Below, one piece after another: positions 22,870-34,555 of a stretch of 64,000 bases of DNA; positions within the stretch are counted from its first letter, which is position 1; each line of letters begins with the position of its first letter. The notes beneath the pieces are model-generated. The model did no database searches. It was given only the letters and a program-made list of their open reading frames with translations, and was not told the DNA's origin. The DNA is from Thalassia testudinum (lineage: Eukaryota > Streptophyta > Magnoliopsida > Alismatales > Hydrocharitaceae), in NCBI GenBank assembly GCA_037157565.1, contig JAZHRO010000063.1, forward strand, positions 9,530,001-9,594,000. The letters run 5' to 3'. The position numbers and the translations under genes are program-made.

Positions 22870-23639
22870 GATGATAACAAAATTATAATTATATGTACAT
22901 GAGGATAGAAAAGAAATGCATGATATGTTACTTATGCATATAGAAATTTATCTCCCCCTTTGTTATTAACAAAGAGCTTAAATGGTGTACAGAATCAATT
23001 ATATGCTCCCCCTTACTATATGATAGATGCAAATTATGACATGCTTCTTTATTAACAACATTAAGAAAATAACATAAGCTCGTATAGATTGGAAGAATTA
23101 TGACTGATAATAACATCATGAATATCATAAATAAAGAGATTAAGTTGCATCATAATAATAGAAAGTGCGACAAAATGCTAAAAACAAAATACTACAACTA
23201 ATCCAGATAAAAAAGTTCTACAATCCATGATATGGAAACAAAGAAAAATCTAGAAGAAGCCCATAAATGCCTCGATATCTTAGGGAAACTCTGCATCCCT
23301 ATCAAAGTTATCCAAAGTATACCTAGAAATGCTAGATTCGGTAGAAGAGGAACCAGTGAAGCGTAGTCGTCGTCCTGAGCTGGTGAAAGCTGTCTCTGTA
23401 GTACCATGGAACAAAGTGACTAACATGCCAATCTACTGCTGTCGACTAGGAGGTGTTGTTGTAGTCTGACCAAAAGGAGGTGCTGCTACTACTGTTGGTG
23501 AAGCTCATCTGGCTCTGGGAGGCCTATGGTCTCTAAACTAAAGCACATGAATTTACTCTCCTAAACAGTCAAGGAACTGCCCCTGCCTACTCAGGTAGTC
23601 AGATACCTGAGTGACATGATCCATCATCATTGAACTGGT

Positions 23640-25575
23640 CTTCCTCTAGCGATGCATCATCAGGGAGATGTCGTTGGTGATGTCCTGAACACCCAGAGTG
23701 TCGTGCCAGGTGAACTGCTTGTCAAGGTAGGGCCACTCATGGTCGAAAAAGGACAGGGTAGGTCTAACTGGAGGAGGGCAGTAAGCAACAAAGTGTTGGT
23801 AGCTAGAGTGTATAGGCAGGTGGAGTAGAGGGTCCAACCTAAGAAGGTGGAGGTTGGGAAGAGGAGGAAGCAACTACCTAAGGTGGAGGATCCGGTCGTG
23901 CCTGAAGTTCTTGCTCCATCATGGAGAGGTAAGCTCCCCAAAGATACTGACACGAGAGATGAACTACTTATGGTTGATATCCATAGGCACACTAAAGTGG
24001 AGAAATATATGAGAAAGGAGGGTGCCAAAAGGAAACACACTTGTGGGCTTCCTCTCCATGAAGGTGAGGATGAAGTGGTTCCAATTAAATGCCATGTTTG
24101 TCATGAAGGCGTATAGAGCCACAAGCATGGGACCAAGACAGTTCTGAAAAGAGATGGACTTGGACATGAAATTCCAAAGAAAGATGCAGCTAAGGAACCG
24201 TGGGAGAGGACAGAAGTAGGGGGACCTGGTGGGCTTGCCTAGGTCAAAATACTCGAGAGTCATCAAGGTCTCCCTAATGGTCTCAGAGGAGGTGTCGCAG
24301 TGGAGCTCTAGGTAGGTAGGACCAGTGGAGTGACAGCCAAGCACCTGAAAGAGGACATCGACATTGACAAAGACCTCAATGCCACAAACATTAGATGTGA
24401 GCTGAACATCAAAACCCTCGCCGATATTGTGAAGGTTGGAATAGAAGAGGTGACATGCCATGGGGTCAACGCCCTTGATACGACTACCTTTAGCGCCCGC
24501 ATAAAAATTTCTATCAAAGAGGCAACCTATCTTATGAAAGGTAAGCTTATCTCTAAGACTAGAAAACATGCACTTGAAGTAATCTAGGTTGATAGGGCGA
24601 CCCACTTGTCGAGATATCCTAGAATAGAGAGAAAAGTTGTGCCTCACGTCATCATTGATGAAAAAGTTGTCAAAAGTATCATCGTGAGGGTAGAAGTGTG
24701 ACAGGAGTGTTTGGGAGCCATAATCATATGTCTATGTAGTTTTGGTCAATCAAAAAAGGTAATTTGATCGATCAAAAGGGAGGTTTGGTCAATCAAATAC
24801 AGAAAAGTGCTCAATTAAAATGAAGGCAGTAATGAAATTTGGTTATGGAGATTTTTGGTCAATCAAGGTTATTGCTTCAATCGATTATTAATAATTTTGG
24901 TTGATCACAAACAAATCAATTGGTCGATCAAAACGTTGACAGAGCAAAAGTAGAAATCAAATAGTTTTTGGTCAATCAGAGGAACAAAATTGATCGATCA
25001 AAAACAAATAGTAGCAAAAAAATAAATGTTGAGCAGATCAAACAAGGTGGAAAAATGAAGAACATGTAGTTGGAAAAACTAAACAGCATCATAAAATCAC
25101 ATCAAAACCTGATAAAATCATAGTGATATGTGTAAGACACAAAGAGGAAATAGGAATATACCGGGATCGACACGAATCGATCCAAAGAGGCAGCGTCGAA
25201 GAGGGAGGGAAGAGGATGGTCGGTCGGTCGAGGGAGGCAATTGAAGAGGTGGTGGTGGCGATGACAGAGAGGAAGTCACCGGAGAGAAGGTGGTCGGTAG
25301 TTTGGTCGACCAAGGGACAGTCGAGGCCAGCAGCAACGTTGATCGATGGAGGTGGGTGGTCGACTAAGGGACAGTCGAGGCTGGCAGCGGCATTGATCGA
25401 TGGTTGGTTGACGGTTGTGAGTGGGAGGAGGGGGACCACAATGGGGTTCTCTTTGAGAAGGTGGGACCGGTGGTGATGGTGGTGGTGAGTTTTGTTGAGG
25501 GGGTAAAGATTTTGTGTTAAAAAGAATGGCAAAAAAGTCACCCTTTGTAAGTTCATGGAGGATGATGTTAGACAT
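23640..25575 (-). pseudogene. Sirevirus 3' ORF (env-like region), broken
   Basis: Between RNase H and the polypurine tract a second gene region can be followed on the minus strand. A frame with Met at 25575 opens with a Pro-rich stretch and two copies of a short IDQ...PRLSLxRP repeat (about 25290-25400). A 227-codon frame at 24647-23964 then contains LFYSNLHN and a block ending LFQVLGCHSTGP. This resembles the conserved part of the extra ORF found after pol in Sireviruses and some plant gypsy elements. A further frame ends near 23640 with a helical C-terminal stretch. Frames shift between pieces. The env-like label follows convention in this lineage; no membrane role is evident from the sequence. 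Confidence 0.55.
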
Positions 25576-26010
25576 CTTTCTAGCCCCTATTTGGTAACAA
25601 CTAAAGCCAGGTGCTATGGGTAAAGATTAGGTCAACCAAAATAGGTAGGTAGTAAAATAGGAATGAGATCATGGATTAGGAGATTAGCAATCAAATCAAG
25701 GTGATTTGATTCGTAAAACACCAATCTCGACGAAGTGATTTCTGCCCAAATTTGGTCGATCAAAATAACTATTTGGTCAATCAGATTTAGAATTAGATCG
25801 AAAAATTTGAATTTCCAGTGGAGAGAAATTTCCCACCCAAAAATTGATCGATTAAAATCTTGGTTGGTGCAACAACTTTTGAAAGTTTTGGAGGGAATTT
25901 TCCCACCTAAGACTTTCAAGTCTTGATCAATCAAAATAGAGTTTTGGTCAACTAACGATTGATCGATCAAAGGAAAAATTTGATCAACCAACAACTAACA
26001 AGACTAAAAA
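24720..26010. repeat. Dense array of GATCGATCAA/GGTCAATCAA motifs
   Basis: Around and before the env-like frame, short motifs such as TTTGATCGATCAAAA, TTTGGTCAATCAAA and TTGGTCGATCAAAA recur more than fifteen times, in clusters at 24740-25005 and 25750-25985. The same motif family occurs in both LTRs of the element. Many copies are or approach the palindrome TTGATCGATCAA. Confidence 0.75.
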
Positions 26011-26022
26011 AGCATTCAACAA

Positions 26023-26595
26023 TTAAAGTTCAGTTAATCTTGTTAAGCCTAATTCTCTTCTTATTGTTATAAATCTTTCTTTTGCTAGGGGTTCGGTAAA
26101 GATGTCAGCTAGTTGTTTTTCTGTTTGAATAAACTCTAGGGTTATTTCCTTTTTCAATGTATAATATTTTAGGAAATGATGTCTGATATCTATGTGTTTT
26201 GTCCTAGAGTGTTGGATAGGATTTTTGGTCAAATTTATGGCACTAGTGTTCCCACAAAGGATTCTAGTGTTTTTAAAGGTAAGTTCAAAATCTCTAAGTG
26301 TTTGCTTCATCCACAAAACCTGTGAACACACTGGAGAGACGGCAATGTATTCAACATCAGTTGTGGATAACGAAACACTGTTTTATTTCTTGCTGATCTA
26401 AGAGACTAGTGAATTTTCGAGAAATTAACAAGTTCCGGTAGTACTTTTGTGATCTGTCTAACTACTCACATAATCAGCATCACAATAGAATAGTAAGTCA
26501 AGTGTGGCTGACTAGGGATAGAACAGACCAAGATCTACTGTGTTTTAAAGGTTTCTAAGTATTCGTTTTAAGGCATTGTGATGTGATTCCTTAGG
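26023..26595 (-). pseudogene. pol: Sirevirus RNase H, C-terminal end of pol
   Basis: The final 102-codon frame (26331-26023) has SAINLTKNPIQHSRTKHIDI, the conserved NPxxHxRTKHIDIRHHF motif of copia RNase H, and the LADIFTEPLAKERF motif near its end. Upstream the same reading continues in other frames to 26595, where the solo LTR interrupts it within the NPKESHH segment that follows CAKFQ in the RT/RNase H junction. Stops and frameshifts are present. It is the 3' end of pol before the env-like region. Confidence 0.85.
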
Positions 26596-26600
26596 GTTCA

Positions 26601-29327
26601 TGATGGGAACACCATCATGAGTCATAACTAGCTCATTTTGACCCAATGAGGTCAGTAAATGCTCCTACATAACCTACTGAAGGTCATAATTCATTTCATA
26701 ACCATTCTACGAGAAAAATAAGAAATTAGGGTTAAAATTATAATTTTACCATCTTATCATGAATGCAGTACAGCCACAGGTTTTCTCAAGGGTTGAATAA
26801 AGGTTAAATGATCTTAATAAGATAATAAGTGGGTTAGATCAGACAGAAATGGGTTTGTGTATGTTCTGAGAATTAAATAACTTTTAAAATCCTAAAAACA
26901 GACCCACTTAATTAACCAAGGTTATGGTTAGGATAAAAATCACTTAAACCCTCTAAAAATCATAGGAAAATATTCTCTAGGGTTTAGCATCTTCAATTTG
27001 GCCATTAGAACCCATCTTGACCTAAATTGGAGTCTCAGACAAATATTTACCCTAATTTGCAGTTTTACATAAATTACCCAATCAAATGTGATCAAAACCA
27101 AAATTCAACTTCACCATTAGATTCCTTAGGTCCAAATTAGGTTTGTACCAAAATTTGGGTCTAAGAAAAACTCGTCTTGACCTAGTTTGCAAAAAGGTCC
27201 TGTCTGATTACATTTATACCCCTAACTTTCAAAAATCATTGCATTCAACCCCCTAACTTCTTTATCATCTTTACAATTAGGTCCCTTCATCATTATCATG
27301 AAGGAAACCTACTCCGACAACCTTCAACTTAGATTTTCTCCCTGATTGATTGATGAATCCCTTCCAAAATTGGAAGGCAAATTCATTAAGTAATCCTCTC
27401 CAATATGAACCCAGTTAGATGCCCTGATTCTTTCCCAATCTTTCACGCGAACACATGAAAGATTTGAGTCTCTTAAAGTTTCCTTCTCCGACAAGCTTTT
27501 AAAGACCCTCTCTAAAGACCTATAAAAGACTCCCCAGGGTCCAACCGTTCTCCTCAGCTTAAAATTGGGCCGGAACTCCCCCTCTTCCTCTCTCCTCTTT
27601 GGCCGCAAAACTCTGCAAGCTCCAGCGGTCTCTCCCTAACTTCGTCGTCCAACCACAAAATCGGTGGCGGATTCACCTCCTTCACCGTCCTCCGCGTCGC
27701 ATAATACCAACCGTCACCGTCCTTTCCCCGTCTTCGCCGTCGCCTCTCCTACGGAGATTCATCATCCCCATGTCCGGCAACCACACTGGCATGGGATCCC
27801 TTTCCCTCTTCATCCTTAGAGTAGACTCTTAGGTTCCCTATCTTCCCTACTTTCTCCCCCTCTCTTTATTTCCCAAAACCGACCACCGATGCTACTAAAA
27901 CACCCTCATCTCCTCCATCTCCGACGACTCCTCCGACGAGGTGTTCCCACCGCTACGCACCTCCATCCACCTCGCCGACCACCCAACAACCTCCACTGCA
28001 CCTTCCTTCTCATTTCCCCTAACCCCATTTGCTCCATCATCCACCCAAACACCTCCCCGAAAAACCCACTCTCACCGACCGTTCCCGTCACCATCCGGCC
28101 GCCACAACCACCCTCACTCCACGCCACTGCCACCATTACATTCGCCGTGCCACGGCGATCCTGTTGAGCATTCTGACGCGGCCATAAGGCCCCTTTTCTT
28201 GATTTCAGGTAGCAGGCCAACACCTGCCATTGACGACGAGCTTCGAGCAAGCTTCAAGCTGCTCCAAGTCTTGCTACGCCCAGGGAATACCTCCAGACTG
28301 TGCAGAATAGAAGCCTGCAAGTGTCCAAGTCCTTACGCGAAGGCTTCAGCAGCCGTAGCCTCATCAAATTGAACAAGTGCCCTGCTGTTGTGCAGTGTGG
28401 AAGGAAGGTGGGACATTTAGTCCCACCTCGGATACGAAGAGGTGCTTTCAGCCGCATAAATTGAATAAGTGAATGGGGTTGTTTGCCTCCAAACACTGAA
28501 GGTGAGGTCCTCCTCCCCCCTTCACTCGGACTCATCCTCGACACCTCACCCGCAGACCTGGCCGACCCGACTACCCGCCTGACCTGCACTCCTCGCTCAC
28601 CACCGCACGCTGGTGAGCCTAGACCCAAGTATGCGCTAGGTCCGATTACCTGACTGACTGTGGCTCTGGGAAAGCGAGACTAAAATAGAAAGAGAGAAAG
28701 AGAGAGGAGAGTTGCGTGGGGGAAGGGGGGCTTTTGCTCTGAGAAGATTGGCTCCGACACTTAGCTGGATTCAGAAGGCAAAGTAGAGCTGAAGGAAGAA
28801 GAGGAGAAGAGAGCCATAGGGTTGAAGGCAGAAGGAAGACAAGGAAGAAGAAGAGGAGGCCTGAGCTGAAGGCCTGAGAAGAATAAAAGAAGCAAAGCAA
28901 AAATAGAAGAAGAAAGGAAGAATCAGAGAGAAGAAGAAAAGAAGAGGCACGTAGACAAAAGGGGTACTGTAGCAAACGTCATCTAAGACATCTGATTGCA
29001 AAATTAGACTTCTGATTTCACACTCCCTCCTTTAGTAGATTTGAGTAATTATTCTATGTATTAGACTTATAATTGGTAATTTAAATCATCATTATTTTAT
29101 CTAAAATACTTTTTACTCTTCATATACTCATATGCTCTACATTGCAAATTAGTTTTTAAGTAATATTTTGTATTGCATTAATTATCAAGATTAGTGTGTG
29201 AATTCCATTTGCTCCTTGTGTTCGACCTCGGAACTTTTTCGAGTAATAAAAATTGTATTTGTTTTCAAAACAATTTCGACTATATTATAATGCTTCATTT
29301 TAAACATTGATTTCACCTTGCAAATAG
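26601..29327 (+). mobile_element. Solo LTR 1 of the Athila-type family, inside Sirevirus pol
   Basis: 2727 bp, starting TGATGGGAACACCATCATGA, ending TTGCAAATA where the family ends CCCAAACA. The 5-bp duplication GTTCA at 26596-26600 and 29328-29332 is exact. It splits Sirevirus pol between the CAKFQVN and NPKESHH segments. A TATA box (TATAAAAG) lies at 27521-27528. No internal sequence or second LTR accompanies it, so unequal recombination between LTRs is the likely origin. Confidence 0.95.
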
Positions 29328-29332
29328 TTCAC

Positions 29333-30200
29333 TTGAAACTTAGCACAAAGGCAAGTGCTAAACAGAATATCTAGTCTGCTAGTAGTTAGGTAAAGTAAAG
29401 AACCTATCATACTTCTATATAATTTGTGGTCTGCACTCTTACCTGATTCATCATCCTTCAATTGTGTAGTGGTAGCCATTGGTGTGTCCTTTCCTTTTGT
29501 GTTCATTCCGAACTTCAAAATCTCCTTTGTATATTTAGCTTGCGAAATGAAGATGTCATCTTTAAGCTGATCAACTTGCAGCCCTAGGAAGAACTTCAAT
29601 TTTCCCATCAAGCTCATCCTGAATTGATCCAACATAACATTCACAAACTCTTGGTATAGAAGATCATCATTAGCACCAAAGATTATATTATCAACATAGA
29701 TTTGTATTAAAATTAGTTGATTAGCTTTTCTCTTAATAAAGAGGGTTGGATCAACTAGACCAATTTTAAATTCATTTTGTGGTAGATAGTTTCTTAATCT
29801 TTCATACCAAGCCCGAAAAGCTTGTTTTAGTCCGTATAAGGCTTTGTTTAGTTTGAAAATGTGATCAGATTTATCTGAACTTTCAAAGCCAGGCAGTTGT
29901 TTTACATAAAGTTCTTTTATGAATCCATTAAGAAAAGCACTTTTGATGTCCATCTGGAATAACTTGAATCTCATATTGGCAGCAAAGGTTAGCAACATCC
30001 GAATGGATTCTAATCACGCCACAGGTGCATATGTCTCATCAAAATCAATTCCTTCTTAATTATAGCCTTGAGCCACAAGTCTAGCTTTATTTCTTACCAC
30101 CTTACCTGATTTATCAAGCTTATTTTTGAAGACCCATTTTGTATCAATCACAAATTGAGTTTCTAATCTAGGGACTAGTTTCCAGACATTATCTCTCAAA
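29333..30200 (-). pseudogene. pol: Sirevirus reverse transcriptase, broken
   Basis: A 232-codon minus-strand frame (29998-29300) carries FQMDIKSAFLNGFIKELYV, the KLNKALYGLKQAFRAWYERL motif and FFLGLQVDQLKDDIFI, all hallmarks of copia RT. The catalytic motif reads YVDN in IYVDNIIFGA instead of YVDD. The last residues of the frame (after CAKFQVN) come from the solo LTR, not from the element. Upstream, to about 30200, the RT N-terminal part (KWVFKNKLDKSGKVVRNKAR, ARLVAQGYN, FDETYAPVA) is visible in frame with two stops. Sequence fits the SIRE lineage. Confidence 0.9.
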
Positions 30201-31413
30201 CTAATTTAGTTCTTGTATTGCAACAATCCAACAGTCATCAATGAAAGCTTCTTTCACAATTTTAGGTTCTAGTTGGGATACAAAAACACTAAGTGAAAGG
30301 CTATTTAGAGAAGATCTGGTTTGAACTCCTTTTGTAACCTCACCAATCACAAGATCTTTAGGATGGTCTTTAGTATAGGTTAGATCTTTAGGTAGGTCAC
30401 TGGTGATGATTTCCTCAGGGATGTTTGAGGGATCTTCTATTATTTGATCATTATCTTTGGTTGAAGCCATTTCTATTTGATCTGATTCATCAAAAGAAAC
30501 ATGCAAAGTCTCTTCAACCACCAAGTTCTTCTTGTTGTATACTCTATAGGCTTTACTTCTAGAGGAGTACCCTAAGAAGATTCCTTCATCACTTTTTGCA
30601 TCAAATTTATCCAAATTTTCCTTTATATTCAAGATGAAACATTTGCAACCAAACACCTTGAAGTAGGAAATCTTAGGTGTCCTATCATAATAAACTTCCA
30701 AGGGTGTTTTCTTTAGGATTGGTCTAATAGAACCTCTATTCTAAATGTAACAAGCAGTGTTTACTACCTCAACCCAAAAATACCAAAGTAACTTTAACTC
30801 GCACAACATAGTGCGGGCACACTCTTGTAAGGTTCTATTCTTTTTTTTACAATACTATTTTGAGGAGCTATGCTAGGAAAGGCAAATTCTTATTTTATCT
30901 CAGAAGTTGAGCAGAATTCTGGAAAGTTTTGATTCTCAAATTCTCGTGATCACTCCCTATCCTGGTAATGGATAGGCCATTCTCACTTTGGATTCTTTTG
31001 GCTAATTTTCTAAATTTCTTAAAAGTAGAATCTTTAGACCTCAAAAGTAAATCAAGAAAAGTCATCAATAATGGCAAGACAATATCTACATCCACTTAGG
31101 CTTTCAGATTTGGTTGGACCAAAGAGGTCTAAGTGAATCAACTCAAGTGGCTTTGAGGTGTTGACCATATTTTTAGGTTTCAAGGATGTTTTATGAAGTT
31201 TACCTAATTCACAAGAATTGTAAATATTTTTCTTCTTAAAGGAGATTTTAGGTAATCCTTGTACTAAGTCATGTTTCACAAGCTTATTTATATTTCGCAT
31301 GTGAACATGGCCCAAACGACAATGCTACATTCTTGAGTCATCATCCAATGCAACCAAGTAATTAAGGTTATTACAGTTGTCAAAGTTAATAGTGTAGATA
31401 TCTTTTGATATGT
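30201..31413 (-). pseudogene. pol: Sirevirus integrase, with the catalytic Glu lost
   Basis: From the right: a GAG-pre-integrase domain (HVHMRNINKLVKHDLVQGLP, then the CELGKLHK motif), then the integrase core beginning LDLFGPTKS with its Asp. A SDHEN segment carries the second Asp. The VERKN motif reads VKKKN (about 30838-30850), so the catalytic Glu is Lys. A 166-codon frame (30701-30201) follows with YYDRTPKISYFKVFGCKCF and GIFLGYSSRSKAYRVYN, the conserved C-terminal integrase segment. Stops and shifts occur between pieces. The left edge joins RT; the right edge is cut by solo LTR 2. Confidence 0.88.
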
Positions 31414-34064
31414 TGTTAACGCAGTGAAATCGAGTTTAAAATGAAGCGTTGTATAGTCGAAATCGTGTTGAAAACAAATAAATTTTATTACTCGAAAAAG
31501 ATTCTGAGATCGAACACAGGGAGCAATATGAAATTTAGAAATCAAGATTACAATTTAACTTATAAAGTATTGCAATAAGATTGACAAGTATCAATGTGCC
31601 AAAAAGATGGGAGTAAAATGGTGATTTAAATCACCAAATACTCCTTACAAAATTAGCTACGGAACTCAAAGTATATATATGAAATAAACTCAAATTGGAC
31701 GTCTGATTTGTAAATCAGACAACTTAAATGTCTGATGTTACAGTGAACTTCTCTTCTTTTCCCTTCTGCTGTTCCCTCTTCTTTCTCTGCTGCGGCTCCC
31801 TCTTCTCTTCTGCTCAACCTCTTCTTCTTTCTCTCCTTTCTCCTCTGTGCCTTTAGCTCTTCTTCTTCCTCTGGTTTTCTTCCTCGAAATCCTGCTAAGT
31901 GTCAACCTAATTTCCTGAGAGCAAAACCCCCCTACCCCTGTGTAGCTCTCTTCCTTTCTTTCTCTCTTAGGATCCGCTCTCCCAGAGCCACGGATACAAT
32001 CGGGTTATCGGATCATACACACCCGAGTCCAGGCTCACCGACATGCGGTAGTGAGTGAGGAGTGAAGGTTAGTCTAGGCGGGTAAACGGGTCGAACCAGG
32101 TCCGCAGGGAGTGGTCGCGGACGAGGCGCAGGTATGCGTGGGTGAGAGGGACCTCACCCCGTGTTATGAGGCGAATAGCCTCTAACACAAATTCAATTTA
32201 TGCGAGCGCACTACTTCAGCACTTTCCGATGTGGGACTCTCCCACTTCTTCGCATACGAACGGCTGCAGAGGATGCGACCAATTGAAGGTGAAAAGGAGG
32301 TAGACTCCTCTAATTAGCAGCCTGGGTCGCTTCCTGGGCTAATTCCGCACTACCTAGACACAACACCTGTAGCTGCAGGTCGCTAGACGCTTCAAGCTCC
32401 TTCGAAGCGGCTACGGCAATGGCGTGAACCTATATCCTGAAAATCACAAAGGTCTCTAGACAGCATTAAAATGCTCAGGAAGCATCGCCAGAGCACGGCG
32501 AACTTGTAGAGAGAATCGGCGTGGCAGATGGATGCGTATGGTGGTTGGTCAAAGTCGGACTGTGTGCGTGAAGGTGGTTGTGTTAGGGGGCGAGTTTGGG
32601 TGGATGAAGGAGCGAATGGAGTGAAGGGAAAGGTGCGGAAAAGTGAAGTGGAGGTTTTGGTGTGGTCGGCGAAGGATTTGGAGTTGTGGTGTAAGCGGGG
32701 GACTTCGCCGAAGGGATTGCTGGAGCAGAAAACAATGAAGTCACGGAGGAGCATTAGTGGTCGGATTTGGAAAATAAAGAGAGGAGAAGAAAGTAGGAGA
32801 GATTAGGAACCTAAGAATCTACTCTAAGGATGAAAAGGTGAAGGGATTCCCACGCTGGTGTGGTTGCCGGACGTGGGAAAGACGAACCTCTGTATGGAGA
32901 GACGGCGGCGAAGATGGGGAAAGGACGGTGACAGCTGGTATTGCACGATACGGAAGACGGTGAGGAAGATAATCTACCACTGGTTTTGTGGTCAGACGAC
33001 GAGAGGAGTCAGAGGGAGACCACCGGAGCTTGCGGAGATTTGCAGCCAAAGAGGAGAGAGGAAGAAGGGGACTTCTAGCCGAATTTCAAGCTTGGCAAGT
33101 TCAAGGGGATCTGGGCTCTCTTATATAAGGGTCTAGAGGCGATTTGAGCTTGGGAAGCAAACTTTCCAAGCTTGGAAAGCCTCGCCAGATTTAGGAGTTT
33201 CATGAGACCCAAATCTCTCATGTGTTCGCATGAGAGATTGGAAAAGATTCAGAGCACAAGGATGGGTTCAGATTGAAAATAATTTCTCAGTGAATCTCCC
33301 TTCCAATTTTGGAAGGGATTCGCCAAGCAATCAGGGAGAACTCCCCAGTCAAAGATCGCTGGAGTTGGTTTCCACCACGATAATGGCAAAGAGACCTAAT
33401 TGTGAAGACAACGAAGAAATTAGGAGGCTATTTAAAAGGATTTTGAAAGTTAAGGGCATAAATGTAATCAGATAGGACCAATTTGCAAACTAAGTTAAGA
33501 CAAGCTAATCTTGGGTCCAAATTTTGGTACAAACCTAATTTAGCCCTAAGGAATTTAATGGTGAGGTTAGATTTTGATTTTGACCATGTTTGACTAGGTA
33601 ATTTATGCAAAAATCCAAATTATGGCAAATATCTGTCTAAGACTTTGTTTTGGGTCAAAATGGATTCTGATGGTTAATTTGAAAGTTCTAAATCCTATAG
33701 AATATTTTTCTATGAATTTTAGAGGGTTTAAGTGAATTTTATCCTGATCAGAACCTCAGTTAATTAAGTAGGTCTGTTTTTAAAGTTTCAAAAGTCATTT
33801 AATTCTCAGAACACGTGCAAACCATTTTCTGTCTGTCTTATCACACCTGTTATCTTATTAAGACCAATTGACCTTCATTCAACCCCTGAGAAGATCCTTG
33901 GTTGTACTGCATTCATAATGAGCTGATAAAATTACAGTTTTAGTCCTAGTTTCTTATTTTTCTTCCAAAATGAATATGCAATGACTTGTGACTCTCTGGC
34001 AATTATGTAGGAACATTTATTGGCTTAATTGGGTCAAAATGAACTCATGATGGTGTTCCCATCA
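31414..34064 (-). mobile_element. Solo LTR 2 of the Athila-type family, minus strand
   Basis: 2651 bp. On the minus strand it starts TGATGGGAACACCATCATGA and ends at 31414. The exact 5-bp duplication TATGT lies at 31409-31413 and 34065-34069. It splits Sirevirus pol between protease and the pre-integrase domain. The TATA box (TTATATAAG read on minus) is at about 33120-33128. The U5 hairpin lies near 31696-31720 and the U3 inverted repeat at 33292-33321. Confidence 0.95.
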
Positions 34065-34069
34065 TATGT

Positions 34070-34550
34070 TTTCAGTCAAAATAATTTCCTTTGTTTTCTT
34101 ATCTTTAATCTTAAAGTCTTTTGAAGTGAAATTTACTTTATAACCTTTAACACAAATCTGGCTTACACTAAATTATGTTTTAAACCTTTTACAAGATGAA
34201 CATTATCAAAGGAGGTTTTAGAGCTACCAATTTGACCAATACCAATAATATGAACCTTGTGGTTGTTGCCAAATGTGACTGAGCCACCTTCCTTACGATT
34301 GAGTTTGAGGAATAGATCTTCTTCTCTAATATGCTTTGAACATCCGTTGTCCATAACCTATCTTACTTTGCTTTGGACCTATCATTGGTTTATGCCTGTG
34401 AGGTCTAGACTTTCTTCTTATGACTACAAGATGTTCATCTTTTTGTTGATAGATCCAATCTGAATGCTTTCTTGGTCCTTCGTTTAGGTGCCCTACGAAA
34501 CACGATTGCAAATTTCTTTTGGCACCCATTTTCTTTGGGGTCCAGATTTG
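34070..34550 (-). pseudogene. pro: Sirevirus protease remnant
   Basis: A 63-codon minus-strand frame (34354-34163) reads MDNGCSKHI, the D-S-G-C-S-R-H motif of copia aspartic proteases with Asn replacing Ser, and continues with GGSVTFGNNHKVHIIGIG, a conserved protease block. Upstream (to about 34530) is the region between nucleocapsid and protease. It is cut on its left by solo LTR 2 and on its right by solo LTR 3, so gag-pro is split from both neighbours. Stops are present. Confidence 0.85.
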
Positions 34551-34555
34551 TTAAC

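Noticed and set aside
23198..23407. Separate small gene within the 3' part of the Sirevirus-like element
   Set aside because: It lies between the env-like region and the polypurine tract on the element's own strand and is best explained as decayed tail sequence of that element.
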